From: a virus
Reading direction: 5' to 3' (one strand)
Virus record (IMG/VR): IMGVR_UViG_3300038441_000456
Location: 1 to 22,240 of that record
DNA length: 22,240 nt
Shown here: positions 13,836-22,052 of the stretch, in pieces
Position numbering within the stretch: position 1 is the first letter of the stretch
Layout of the letters: every line of letters starts with the position of its first letter
The notes under the pieces: generated by a model
Database searches by the model: none
Told to the model about the DNA's origin: nothing
What the model saw: the letters and a program-made list of their open reading frames with translations, nothing else
Made by a program: the position numbers and the translations under genes

Positions 13836-15171
13836 GTGCGTTGCGCTCTGGGAGCGCGGCGAGTTGGATCAGTCGATGGATCTCCTGAAGAAGGAGATGA
13901 CCGACTACCCGGACGACCCGGTGTGTATCGCCATGGCGGCCCATATCTTCGAGAAGGCCGGCAACATCCCCGTTGCTTATAACCTGTTCAAGCTAGCGAA
14001 GGATCTCGCACCCAGCGAGGGAGCGAACTGGCTCAACTTCGGACGAACGGCTGAAGACCTCTGGAAAGAGTCAGAGGCAGAGCGTGCATACACGCGCGCT
14101 CTTTCAGTCACCAATCGCCAGAGCACGAAGGTCATGTGCTACGGCAATCTCGCGGCCATGCATATCGATCATGGTCGATACGACAAGGCGCGCGAGTGCA
14201 TCGAGAAGGCGTTACGACTTGATCCGACCAGCAAAACGGTTGTTTCCAACCTGGGTTTCTGCCAACTCGCGGAGGGTAATTGGGCGGAAGGTTGGAAGAA
14301 CTATCACCAGAACATCGGTACCGAATGGCGCAAGCGTGTGCAGTTCGGTGACGAGCCCGAATGGGATGGAACACCAGGACAAGCCGTTGTCCTCTACGGC
14401 GAGCAGGGACTAGGCGACGAGATCTGTTTCGCCTCGATGATCGATGACGCGGCGAAGACGTGCCGCAAGCTCATCGTGGAATGCGATCACCGACTCGAGA
14501 CTCTGTACAAGCGCTCGTTCCCTCAAGCGACGATCTACGGAACGCGCCACGCCAAGAAGGGACAGGCGAGGTGGCACAAGGACGATTGGGCGATCGACGC
14601 ATCGCTCCCGATCGGTCAGGCCGCGGAGTTCTTGCGTACCGATCCAAAGGACTGCCCGCAAGAGCCGTATCTATTCGCCGATCCAGATCGCGTCGCGATG
14701 TGGAAGGCTCTGTGGAAGTCAAAAGGGAAGCCTGCGATCGGCATCGCGTGGTCAGGTGGCATCCCGAAGACCGGCGAGAAGTTTCGATACGCGGGGCTTG
14801 AGGCATTCGCCAGCCTGCTCGAGCTCGACGCGCACTTCGTGTCACTGCAGTACAAGGGCAACGAAAGGCATCCAAAGGTGCACGAGTATCCGTATGCGAC
14901 TCGCACGAACGACTACGACGATACGGCAGCTTTGGTTGCGTCTCTCGATCTGGTCGTCTCTGTGCCTACTGCAGTGGTGCATTTGGCTGGCGCGCTCGGA
15001 ACGAAAGTGATCGCGATGCATGGGCCTTGGGACTGCTGGAAGTACGCCTGTGGACTTCCGTATCACCCGGCCGAGCATGTGACATGGCAAGGGGATTGGA
15101 AGAAGACCGTGGATGCCGCTGCTGAAAAGGTCAAAGAGCGTTTTGCGCTCTGGCTGACGGAGGCTGCGTAA
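13804..15171 (+). CDS. TPR-repeat glycosyltransferase
   Basis: A 455-residue two-domain protein. Residues 5-175 are tetratricopeptide repeats (four clear units: ELDQSMDLLKKEMTDYPDD, IPVAYNLFKLAKDLAPSEG, ESEAERAYTRALSVT, RYDKARECIEKALRLDPTS). Residues 190-450 form a GT-B/glycosyltransferase family 9-like domain: GEQGLGDEI at 199-207, GIAWSGG at 313-319 and SVPTAVVHLAGALG at 386-399, the last two being the donor-binding signature of this family. No membrane segment or signal is seen, so it acts in the cytoplasm, where the TPR part may hold the protein acceptor, as in OGT-like systems. It overlaps the previous gene by 32 bases and touches the next. Activity is likely; donor and acceptor are unknown. 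Confidence 0.8.
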   Translation: MTSANRETVARCVALWERGELDQSMDLLKKEMTDYPDDPVCIAMAAHIFEKAGNIPVAYNLFKLAKDLAPSEGANWLNFGRTAEDLWKESEAERAYTRALSVTNRQSTKVMCYGNLAAMHIDHGRYDKARECIEKALRLDPTSKTVVSNLGFCQLAEGNWAEGWKNYHQNIGTEWRKRVQFGDEPEWDGTPGQAVVLYGEQGLGDEICFASMIDDAAKTCRKLIVECDHRLETLYKRSFPQATIYGTRHAKKGQARWHKDDWAIDASLPIGQAAEFLRTDPKDCPQEPYLFADPDRVAMWKALWKSKGKPAIGIAWSGGIPKTGEKFRYAGLEAFASLLELDAHFVSLQYKGNERHPKVHEYPYATRTNDYDDTAALVASLDLVVSVPTAVVHLAGALGTKVIAMHGPWDCWKYACGLPYHPAEHVTWQGDWKKTVDAAAEKVKERFALWLTEAA

Positions 15172-15806
15172 TGCTGCGCGTCTTCATCGGCCGAGATCCG
15201 CGCCAACCGATCGCCTACAACGTCCTTGCAGACTCGATCGTTCGACACGCGAGCGTTCCTGTCTCGATCACTGCACTAAGCCTGAAGGCGCTCCCAATCA
15301 CGCGCAGAGGACTTACTGAGTTCACATTCTCGCGCTTCCTGGTGCCGTATCTGTGTGGCTACAAAGGCGCCGCGCTGTTCCTGGACGCCGATATGGTCGT
15401 TACAGCGGACATTGCGGAATTGTTCGCTATGGCGAACGGCGTGGACAGCGTGCAGGTGAATCGCAACCAGGCCCGGTTCGAATGGCCGAGTGCAATGCTG
15501 TTCAACTGCGAGCACTGCACGACGCTGACGACGGAATACATCGAAGATCCGCGCAATCAGCTGTTCGACTTCGCGTGGGCCAAGTCTATCGGCGAGTTTT
15601 CTCCCGAATGGAACAAGTGCGTCGGCTACGCGCCGAGCGGTCTCGACGCAAAGCTGTATCACTTCACGAAGGGAATTCCGGTGTGGCGCGAGACACGCGG
15701 CAATGCCGAAGACGCGGTGTACCACGATGCATACAAGCACATGCTGCACACCGTCTCGCACGCCGAGCTGATGGGTAATAGCGTTCACGTGAGGAAGGCG
15801 TCGTGA
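15171..15806 (+). CDS. Glycosyltransferase of GT-A / family 8 type
   Basis: A 211-residue GT-A glycosyltransferase. It opens with RVFIGRDPRQPIAYNVLADS, the nucleotide-sugar-binding start of family 8-like enzymes, and has the metal-binding DxD motif in ALFLDADMVV (DAD at 72-74). Further family features are the FSRFLVPYL helix (54-62) before the DxD strand and, near the C-terminus, the LYHFTKGIPVW segment with a His in the position of the metal-binding histidine. It begins at the A of the upstream TAA, and the next GTG overlaps its end. It is shorter than bacterial family 8 enzymes (usually about 300), typical of phage versions. A retaining transfer to a protein or existing glycan is inferred. 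Confidence 0.82.
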   Translation: MLRVFIGRDPRQPIAYNVLADSIVRHASVPVSITALSLKALPITRRGLTEFTFSRFLVPYLCGYKGAALFLDADMVVTADIAELFAMANGVDSVQVNRNQARFEWPSAMLFNCEHCTTLTTEYIEDPRNQLFDFAWAKSIGEFSPEWNKCVGYAPSGLDAKLYHFTKGIPVWRETRGNAEDAVYHDAYKHMLHTVSHAELMGNSVHVRKAS

Positions 15807-16348
15807 GCGCAGTCCTGATCTCACCAGACTACAAAGCGCAACAAGAAAAACTTCACGAGAACGAGAACTACGGCGTCGCATCCGTTCAGTACGCGCCGAT
15901 CGTCTCTGAAATCTGCAGCAAGCTGGAAGTTCAGCACCTGCTGGACTACGGCGCCGGCAAGTGCCGCTTGTTCCAGACGTTGAAGGTCGATCACAAGATG
16001 AAGCTGCAGGCGTACGACCCTGGTGTCGAGAAGCTGTCGGCACGTCCTGTACCTGCCGAGATGGTCGCGTGTATCGACGTGCTCGAGCACATCGAGCCGG
16101 AGTATCTGGATAACGTGCTAGATGACCTCGCGCACCTTACCGAAGCGGTCGCGTTCCTGACGATCCATACCGGACCAGCGGTGAAGGTGCTTGCTGATGG
16201 TCGCAATGCGCATCTGACGCAACAGCCCATGGAGTGGTGGCTCCCGAAGATCTGGGAGCGATTCGACATTCAGACGGTGCAAGTCACGGGCGAGCACGCC
16301 TTCTACGTGATCGCGTACGCAAAGCCTCACCTGATCGAGACTGAATAA
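15803..16348 (+). CDS. Class I SAM-dependent methyltransferase
   Basis: A 181-residue methyltransferase with the Rossmann motifs in order: motif I LLDYGAGKCRL at 46-56, motif II LQAYDPG at 68-74, and motif IV ACIDVLEHIEP at 89-99. It starts with GTG overlapping the stop of the glycosyltransferase and ends two bases before the HNH gene. The lack of an NPPY or PC motif argues against a DNA base methyltransferase, so a small molecule, sugar or protein acceptor is more likely. With its two glycosyltransferase neighbours it may cap the transferred sugar by O-methylation, a common terminal change on glycans. Enzyme class is clear; substrate is inferred. Confidence 0.82.
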   Translation: MSAVLISPDYKAQQEKLHENENYGVASVQYAPIVSEICSKLEVQHLLDYGAGKCRLFQTLKVDHKMKLQAYDPGVEKLSARPVPAEMVACIDVLEHIEPEYLDNVLDDLAHLTEAVAFLTIHTGPAVKVLADGRNAHLTQQPMEWWLPKIWERFDIQTVQVTGEHAFYVIAYAKPHLIETE

Positions 16349-16350
16349 GC

Positions 16351-16806
16351 ATGGGTATCAGAGAGAGACTGTATCGGCGACTCAGAGCCGAGGGAAACGG
16401 CTGTCTTGAGTGGACAGGAGCTATCAGTTCCTCCGGCTACGGAAACATAAATGTGGACGGGAAGACGTTGAAACCTCATCGGCTTGCATGGTCGATCGAG
16501 AACGGTGAAGTTCCTGAAGATCTATGCGTTCTTCATAAATGCGACAACCCCAAGTGCTGCAATCCCGCTCATTTGTTCCTAGGGACAAAGCTGGATAACT
16601 ACAAGGATATGGAGTCAAAAGGTCGAGATCGAAAGTCACGAGGCCCGCGGCACCATCACTCATTCCTCGATGCAGAAGCCGTGAGGCGCATTCGAGAGGC
16701 ATATCACTTCGGCGCTCGCCAAATTGACTTGGCGGCAGTTCATAACACCGAGCAAACGAACATCAGCGCGATTGTTCGTCGTCGTGCTTGGGCTCACGTG
16801 GAGTAG
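16351..16806 (+). CDS. HNH homing-type endonuclease
   Basis: A 151-residue free-standing endonuclease of HNH_3 type. The N-terminus GCLEWTGAISSSGYGNI (17-33) and the catalytic/zinc region VLHKCDNPKCCNPAHLFLGT (60-79) match mobile phage endonucleases; His62 and His74 are the likely catalytic pair, and Cys64/69/70 the zinc cluster. The C-terminal 45 residues contain an AVRRIREAYHFGARQIDLAA helix-turn-helix for DNA recognition. GC is lower than surroundings (58 of 120 bases G or C in 16441-16560, against 36 of 60 in 16021-16080), which suggests recent arrival. The next gene lies in the same reading frame after the single TAG. Such enzymes spread themselves by cleaving phages that lack them. Confidence 0.88.
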   Translation: MGIRERLYRRLRAEGNGCLEWTGAISSSGYGNINVDGKTLKPHRLAWSIENGEVPEDLCVLHKCDNPKCCNPAHLFLGTKLDNYKDMESKGRDRKSRGPRHHHSFLDAEAVRRIREAYHFGARQIDLAAVHNTEQTNISAIVRRRAWAHVE

Positions 16807-16812
16807 GCCGCC

Positions 16813-17436
16813 ATCGCTGTCATCACGTCCTACTCTACCTTGCTCACGGAGGTGGCGAGCTGGCTTGCGCGCAGCAATCTGACCTCGGCGATTCCAGGTT
16901 TCATCCAGAACTTCGAGGAGCGCTTCTACCGCAACCCGAAGAACTACGGCCAGTGGATGCACTCCGCGTTGAATGTCTCGTTCTCCTCGACTGCCACGGT
17001 TCCAACCGACTTCCTGACGCTTCGTGTCGCGTATCTAAACGGTAAGTCGAATGCACCGCTGCAACAGTCATCTCTTGAGCAAGTGCTATCGAACTATCCG
17101 AGAACCTCGTCTGGTCAGCCGAAAGCCATCGCTCGAGACGGTGCAAACTTCATCTTCGGTCCCGTTCCTGATGGCACGTACACGCTGAACGGCACCTATT
17201 ACGCAAAGCCAGTGCTGCTGCGTTCGTTCTCAAGCGATGCCGCTGCTCACTTCTTGATCGTGAACGCTCCGGATCTCCTGTTGTACGGCGCACTGCTCGA
17301 AGCGCAGGCGTATCTCATGAACGACTCGCGCATTCCTGTGTGGTCTGCGGCGTATGAACTCGCGCTTCGTGAGTATCGCGAGCTCATGAAGGCGCAGAAC
17401 ATCGGCATGGGTTCGTTGCAGACGCTGGCGGTCTGA
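16813..17436 (+). CDS. Head-tail adaptor protein (SU10-type); apparent ATC start
   Basis: The adaptor ring that joins portal and nozzle. The family usually starts with M-A-[I/V]-T-x-Y-x-x-L-x-x-x-[I/V]-x-x-W-L-x-R; here that pattern is IAVITSYSTLLTEVASWLAR, with ATC (16813) exactly where the initial ATG belongs. GGAG (16800-16803) stands 9 bases before it. The first conventional start is TTG at 16840 (198 residues), which has no Shine-Dalgarno and would delete the conserved first nine residues. Later features are IPGFIQNFEERFYRNP (about 28-43), the YYAKPVLL strand, and PDLLLYGALLEAQAYL near the C-terminus. It ends in a TGATG overlap with the nozzle gene. The family assignment is strong; the start is uncertain. 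Confidence 0.75.
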   Translation: MAVITSYSTLLTEVASWLARSNLTSAIPGFIQNFEERFYRNPKNYGQWMHSALNVSFSSTATVPTDFLTLRVAYLNGKSNAPLQQSSLEQVLSNYPRTSSGQPKAIARDGANFIFGPVPDGTYTLNGTYYAKPVLLRSFSSDAAAHFLIVNAPDLLLYGALLEAQAYLMNDSRIPVWSAAYELALREYRELMKAQNIGMGSLQTLAV

Positions 17437-18992
17437 TGGAAACGCTCAAGGCGTTGTTCGGTGAGTGGTTGCCGGATCTTCCGGATCTGGATAACCCAGG
17501 ACTCACGGAAGCGAACAACGTCATCCCATCAGACGGCGGATACAAGCCATTCAGGCCGCTCACAAGCCTGTCAGATCCAGTACCGGCCACAAGCAGCGCA
17601 GGTACGATTACAGGGACGTTCTACCCGCTCGTGGCAATCATGCCGGTCGTAACTGGGACTGATCTAGAAAATGGAACTAATGAGTTCGTGATTGTTAGCG
17701 GGGTAAGCGGAACATTCCGCTACGATCTTTCTTCGCCGACGAGTGCCTTGCCGGCGAGCGCCGTTGAGATGTTTCCCAACACCGCGAGCTTTGATGCTTT
17801 TGCACAGTTCGAAGATCTGATTATTGCGACATCGACAAGGAACTTTACTGCGCGGGCTGCGACGTTGGCGCCCGGCGCAACATTCACCACTCTCGCGACG
17901 TCGGGATCGACGCCCATAGGAGCCGCAGTCGCGGGCGTTGTTGGCCGATTCGTTGTTCTCGGTAATCTGAACAACGGCCCTTCTAATAAGCAGCCATTCA
18001 CTCTGCGCTGGTCGGCTATCAATGAGCCGAGAAATTGGCCGATACCTGGCACATCCACTGCTGCCGCAACACAAGCCGGCGAGCAAGTGATGCCGGCGGA
18101 GCTCGGGCGAATCACCGGAATCTTTGGAACCGATCAGTACGGCATTGTGATGCAAGAGGGCGGTATCAGCCGCATGCAATACGTCGGTGGAAGCGTCGTA
18201 TTCCAGTTCGACAAAATCGAATCGGCGGTCGGTTGTTCGTTCTACAACGGCGCCATCATGGTTGGTGGCGTTGTTTACTTCGCGTCTGTAGCCGGCTTCT
18301 ACAGCACGGACGGCATTAGCGTTGTGCCGATCGGAAATTCCAAGGTCGACAAGCTATTTATCGATGCGTACAACGAGGCTGGGTTCAGCGACGTCGAGTA
18401 CGTAGCTCAATGCGGCTATGACAGGATCAATGACGTCATCTATTGGGGGTTTGCAGATAACGCTCTGTTTGGTGCCGCTCCGCCGCGCCATAACAGGCTC
18501 CTGATGTATCACCGTCCTACAAAGCGCTGGTCACAAGCAAATCAGGATTTCTCGATCCTTGTGACGCCATCCTCTGGTGTTCGTTCGAGGTTGCTTACTG
18601 CCACTGCTGGCGCGTCGACCGATATCGTCGCCGACTTGTACGGCTTCGATACGTCGCGACGGCTCTGTCGATTCGCAGGCACACCAGGTACCGCAACGAT
18701 CACTACCTCGGAACTTGAGACGGTTCCCGGAAAGTATTCGCATGTTAGTGGAGTTAAGCCACTCATCGAGTACTCCGGAACCGCACCAGCGGTGAGTGTG
18801 TCGCTGGGAACGAGAAACGATCAGGGCGAGAGCAGTCTTGCATTCAGCGGCACGACGACAGCGACGACAGACACGGGCTTTGCCGACTTCAGGCAGTCAG
18901 CTCGCTACCACCGTGCAAAGGTTCAGATCACCGGTGCATTCAAGAAGGCGATGGGCATCGAGTTGAAGGTCACACCCGAAGGTGAACGTTGA
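17436..18992 (+). CDS. Tail nozzle / stabilization-type protein
   Basis: A 518-residue, beta-rich protein that follows the adaptor, as the nozzle does in SU10- and T7-type tails. The N-terminus LFGEWLPDLPDLDNPGLTEA (7-26) with NNVIPSDGGYKPFRPL is the signature of a widespread phage family. The rest is repeated blade-like strands (FAQFEDLIIATSTRN; GRFVVLGNLNNGPSN; LRWSAINEPRNW; GGVVYFASVAGFYSTDG), consistent with the beta-propeller ring at the tail tip; the DQYGIVMQEGGISRMQY segment is the usual propeller core. It should close the DNA channel and open on attachment. The ATG overlaps the adaptor stop; the TGA overlaps the next TTG. Confidence 0.82.
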   Translation: METLKALFGEWLPDLPDLDNPGLTEANNVIPSDGGYKPFRPLTSLSDPVPATSSAGTITGTFYPLVAIMPVVTGTDLENGTNEFVIVSGVSGTFRYDLSSPTSALPASAVEMFPNTASFDAFAQFEDLIIATSTRNFTARAATLAPGATFTTLATSGSTPIGAAVAGVVGRFVVLGNLNNGPSNKQPFTLRWSAINEPRNWPIPGTSTAAATQAGEQVMPAELGRITGIFGTDQYGIVMQEGGISRMQYVGGSVVFQFDKIESAVGCSFYNGAIMVGGVVYFASVAGFYSTDGISVVPIGNSKVDKLFIDAYNEAGFSDVEYVAQCGYDRINDVIYWGFADNALFGAAPPRHNRLLMYHRPTKRWSQANQDFSILVTPSSGVRSRLLTATAGASTDIVADLYGFDTSRRLCRFAGTPGTATITTSELETVPGKYSHVSGVKPLIEYSGTAPAVSVSLGTRNDQGESSLAFSGTTTATTDTGFADFRQSARYHRAKVQITGAFKKAMGIELKVTPEGER

Positions 18993-19372
18993 TCTACACG
19001 CTGCAATCTCACGAGATTGCGCAAGCCTGGGATGAGATCGAGCCGTTTCTAAAGTTTGGATGCATCGAGTGGACGCCTGAGTTTGTGAAGGGCGAACTCA
19101 TGGCCGCAAGGGCCGTGATTTGGATTCTCGATCGGCCGATGCGCGGCATCGTCATTACTCAAATTCTCAATACGCCCCACAAGTGGGGGCTTCTCTGGAT
19201 CGCTTCTGGTCGCGGCCTGAAAGAGGGCATCGAGATGCTTTTGCATCACATCGAACCGTGGCTGTGGGCGCAGGGATGCGAATTCATTCAGATCGCAGGT
19301 CGCAAGGGCTGGAAGGTTCTTCCTGGTTACAAGCCGAGGAATGTTGAGATGTTCGTAAAGGTGAAGCCATGA
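18989..19372 (+). CDS. GNAT-like protein in tail cluster
   Basis: A 127-residue protein with the strand-helix order of a minimal GCN5-type acetyltransferase fold: SHEIAQAWDEIEPFLKFG (7-24), the strand AVIWILDRPMRGIVITQI (42-59), WGLLWIASGRGLKEGIEMLL (66-85) in the position of the acetyl-CoA loop, and a C-terminal IAGRKGWKVLPGYK (102-115). The CoA pyrophosphate-loop Q/R-x-x-G-x-G/A is poor, so catalysis is doubtful. The TTG start overlaps the nozzle stop as TTGA. Similar proteins occur in this place in podoviruses; assembly or host-protein modification has been proposed only by analogy. Confidence 0.62.
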   Translation: MIYTLQSHEIAQAWDEIEPFLKFGCIEWTPEFVKGELMAARAVIWILDRPMRGIVITQILNTPHKWGLLWIASGRGLKEGIEMLLHHIEPWLWAQGCEFIQIAGRKGWKVLPGYKPRNVEMFVKVKP

Positions 19373-20190
19373 GTAGCGGCGGCTCGAAGAATCAAACGGT
19401 CACGCAGACGAACAATCCGCCATCGTATTTGCAGCCATACCTGCAACACGCGGCCCAGCAATCGAATGCCCTGTACGCCCAAGGTCCGCAGCAGTACTAC
19501 CCAGGCAACACGGTCGTACCGTTCTCGCAGCAAACACAGCAAGCGATGAACATGACGGAGCAGCGCGCGAAGGCCGGCTCTGATCTGACGAAAGGCGCGC
19601 AGGGCTACGCGCAGGATGTGATTGGCGGAAAGTACCTCAACAGCAATCCTCATCTTGACGCGACGTTCAATCGCGCGGCGGACGCCGTTCAGAACAGGCT
19701 GCAATCGTCCTTCGCTGGAAGCGGTCGGAACATCTCAGCAGCACGTCCGTACGCAGCCCAGGAGTTGAACGACCTCGCCACGAACATCTACGGCGGGAAC
19801 TACCAAGCCGAGCGCGAGCGAATGCAGCAGATGGTGCCGCAGGCTGGCTTCCTCGCTCAGCAGGACTACGCAGACGCCGAGCGACTGGCAGGTGTAGGCG
19901 CCCAGTACGAAGACCTGAATGCGCGCCAGATCGAAGACAGCGTCGCACGGCATGAGTACGCACAGAACGCTCCTGGCATCTCACTCGATCAGTACATCGC
20001 GCGACTGAACAATCAGCCAGGCTCGACGATGAGCACGAGTGCGCCGGTGTATCGCAACTATGCTGCCGGTGGACTAGGCGGCGCGCTGGCGGGGCAGCAG
20101 ATCGGCTCTGGCTTCAGTAACGGCAGCGGCGGGAACTACGGTGGCTGGGGCGCCCTTATCGGCGGATTAGCCGGCTTACTTGGGAGCTAA
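19369..20190 (+). CDS. Ejection/internal virion protein (Gln/Gly-rich)
   Basis: A 273-residue protein. It opens with SSGGSKNQTVTQTNNPPSYL and QPYLQHAAQQSNALYAQG, then has YYPGNTVVPFSQQTQQAMN (42-60), a widespread phage virion-protein signature usually annotated as hypothetical or DNA-ejection protein. The middle is helical (65-200), and the C-terminus is Gly-rich with a GGLGGALAGQQIGSG hydrophobic stretch, typical of proteins that insert in or cross host membranes after ejection. It overlaps the GNAT-like gene (ATGA) and precedes two more probable ejection proteins. No enzyme motif is found. Confidence 0.7.
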   Translation: MSSGGSKNQTVTQTNNPPSYLQPYLQHAAQQSNALYAQGPQQYYPGNTVVPFSQQTQQAMNMTEQRAKAGSDLTKGAQGYAQDVIGGKYLNSNPHLDATFNRAADAVQNRLQSSFAGSGRNISAARPYAAQELNDLATNIYGGNYQAERERMQQMVPQAGFLAQQDYADAERLAGVGAQYEDLNARQIEDSVARHEYAQNAPGISLDQYIARLNNQPGSTMSTSAPVYRNYAAGGLGGALAGQQIGSGFSNGSGGNYGGWGALIGGLAGLLGS

Positions 20191-20193
20191 CCA

Positions 20194-20952
20194 ATGGGTA
20201 GCTGGTTTCAGGATGCCATTCTTTGGCCGCAACTTCTCTTGAGCAGTGACGGTCGCGACCAGCTCAAGAATGACATCAAGTACGGACAGGGCACAGCCGC
20301 AGTTGGCAATCCGCTTCATGGCTTAACTGCCGGCTACAAGATCCACGAGCTGATGTCGCCCACCGTTCACATCAATGATCGCATTCAGGACATCCGGAAG
20401 AATGGCTTGAGCAGCGATCACTTGAAGTGGGCGATCGAAGATCAAAACCACAATCTGCAGGATGCCTTCAAAGAGAACATTCCTGCGCTCGGCATGTTTC
20501 TCGCTGGCGGCGCTGGAGGGGCTTTTGGTGGTGGTAGTGGCGGAAGCGTTGCAGGAGCGGGCTCCGCGGCGGGAGCAGGCGCAGAGGGTGCTGGACTGAT
20601 CTCAGCGTCGGATGCAGCCGCACTTAGTGCAGCGGAAGCCTCAGCAGCTTCCGCTGGAACTGGCGGCGTCAGTGCGTCTTCCGGCATGGGCATGGCAGCG
20701 CCTTCGTCAGGTTTTGATTGGGGCATGGTCCAGAGCGGCCTCAGTTTGCTAGGCCAGGCAGGCGGCAGCGGACAGCAACAGCAGCCAGTCGCTACATCGT
20801 CGCCACCAGACAAGAGCGTGACGCAGGAATCCACTCGTCGTCGCATGCAGGTGGCGGTGCGATTGCAGCAACTGCGAGCAAAGCCAAACAAAACGGCGGC
20901 CGAGCGTGCAGAAATGAAAGAGCTGGCGAAGAACCCTATGGGACTCGTGTAA
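20194..20952 (+). CDS. Ejection/internal virion protein with Gly/Ala-rich hydrophobic centre
   Basis: A 252-residue protein with an Asp/Lys-rich N-terminal domain (about 1-95), then a Gly/Ala/Ser-rich hydrophobic region (98-185, beginning ALGMFLAGGAGGAFGGGSGG), then a Gln-rich linker and a basic helix (215-245, VRLQQLRAKPNKTAAERAEM). The pattern resembles small internal proteins that form part of the DNA-ejection channel, as in P22 gp7-type proteins, but I recognise no named family. The GGGAGCTAACC before its ATG supplies a Shine-Dalgarno. Its stop TAA overlaps the next ATG. Confidence 0.62.
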   Translation: MGSWFQDAILWPQLLLSSDGRDQLKNDIKYGQGTAAVGNPLHGLTAGYKIHELMSPTVHINDRIQDIRKNGLSSDHLKWAIEDQNHNLQDAFKENIPALGMFLAGGAGGAFGGGSGGSVAGAGSAAGAGAEGAGLISASDAAALSAAEASAASAGTGGVSASSGMGMAAPSSGFDWGMVQSGLSLLGQAGGSGQQQQPVATSSPPDKSVTQESTRRRMQVAVRLQQLRAKPNKTAAERAEMKELAKNPMGLV

Positions 20953-22052
20953 TGGCCAATCCACTCGACTTCTTCTATCGCGGCATGGGCGCTGTCGCTG
21001 GATCGACTGGCAGCTACGGCGGCGTGTTGAGCGATGAGGAGCGCAAGGCTGCAGATCGGCAGGCCAGCATGATGCTGGCTGCTTCGCTCCTCGAGTCCGC
21101 CGGACCGAGCGATAGGCGTACGTCGCTGACGCAGGCGCTTGGACGCGGAATGCTCGCTGCTCAGCAAGGCCGCCAGGGCTCTGTTGATCAGTCGATGCAG
21201 GCGGCGCTCCTCCGCAAGCAACTGCAGACTGCCACCTCCAACCAGTTTGGCTCAGTGCCTATCGATAAGTTCGAGCCGGCATCCATCGAGAAGTACAAGA
21301 AGACCGGGAACTACGAGGACCTAGTTCCGATACAGGACATGAAAGAGCACGCGGACGTTGCACGGTTCAAATATTTCAAGAGTCTGCCGAAAGAAGATCA
21401 AGAAATGTTCTTGCTTACGCAGCGTTCGCCCGTCCTGCCGTCTGTGGAAACAATTGCAGGGGTCCCTTCGCTTGTCGATCGAACCGCAAAAGATCCGAGG
21501 CAGGCAGTCACGCCGCTTTCATCGCAGGACGCGGAGATAGCGGCCATCATTCGCAAGGCGCTCGAGGAGTCGAGAGCGAAGGGTAAGGGCAGTGCAATCG
21601 GCGAGGCGGAAGGCGGCATCGAGAAGAAGGCGTACAGCGCTCGCAATGTGATGGAGAAACTGGATCTCGCGGAGCCGCTGATCGACGCAGCCACCGGAAG
21701 CATTGCCGGCGCTGGCGTGGACAAACTCGCATCTGCATTCGGCGCTTCACTGAACGGCGACAAAGCAATTGCACAGTTGAAGGTGCTGCAGGCGGATCTC
21801 ATGACTAGCATGCCGCGCATGGAAGGTCCGCAGTCCGATCGCGACGTTCAGTTGTATCGCGAGGCTGCTGGCGAACTCGGCGATCCGACTGTTCCTCGCG
21901 GGCGCAAGCTCGCTGCGGTCCAGATGATTCGCGCGCTCCAGCAGAAGTACGCGGACGCTGGCACAACGGAGAAGACGGAGAATCCGCTAGGGCCTGTGCA
22001 GCCGAAATCAACCGCCAAGAGCGGTGGCTGGCAGATCAAGGAAATCAAGTAA
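20952..22052 (+). CDS. Ejection/internal virion protein
   Basis: A 366-residue protein, predicted largely helical. The N-terminus has a compact segment (YRGMGAVAGSTGSYGGVLSD, 9-28) followed by amphipathic helices (EERKAADRQASMMLAASLLE). Near 110-160 it contains a motif (FEPASIEKYKKTGNYEDLVP) common in phage internal virion proteins, and the region 225-335 has long helices (EIAAIIRKALEESRAKGKGS; AYSARNVMEKLDLAEPLIDA) that end in basic residues. The ATG overlaps the previous TAA; a longer upstream frame exists but conflicts with the 252-residue gene. Role as an ejected virion protein is inferred from position and helical content. Confidence 0.68.
   Translation: MANPLDFFYRGMGAVAGSTGSYGGVLSDEERKAADRQASMMLAASLLESAGPSDRRTSLTQALGRGMLAAQQGRQGSVDQSMQAALLRKQLQTATSNQFGSVPIDKFEPASIEKYKKTGNYEDLVPIQDMKEHADVARFKYFKSLPKEDQEMFLLTQRSPVLPSVETIAGVPSLVDRTAKDPRQAVTPLSSQDAEIAAIIRKALEESRAKGKGSAIGEAEGGIEKKAYSARNVMEKLDLAEPLIDAATGSIAGAGVDKLASAFGASLNGDKAIAQLKVLQADLMTSMPRMEGPQSDRDVQLYREAAGELGDPTVPRGRKLAAVQMIRALQQKYADAGTTEKTENPLGPVQPKSTAKSGGWQIKEIK

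Noticed and set aside
15276-16043. A 255-codon minus-strand frame across the glycosyltransferase and methyltransferase
   Set aside because: It spans two well-supported genes and has Arg/Ser-rich shadow composition typical of high-GC antisense frames.
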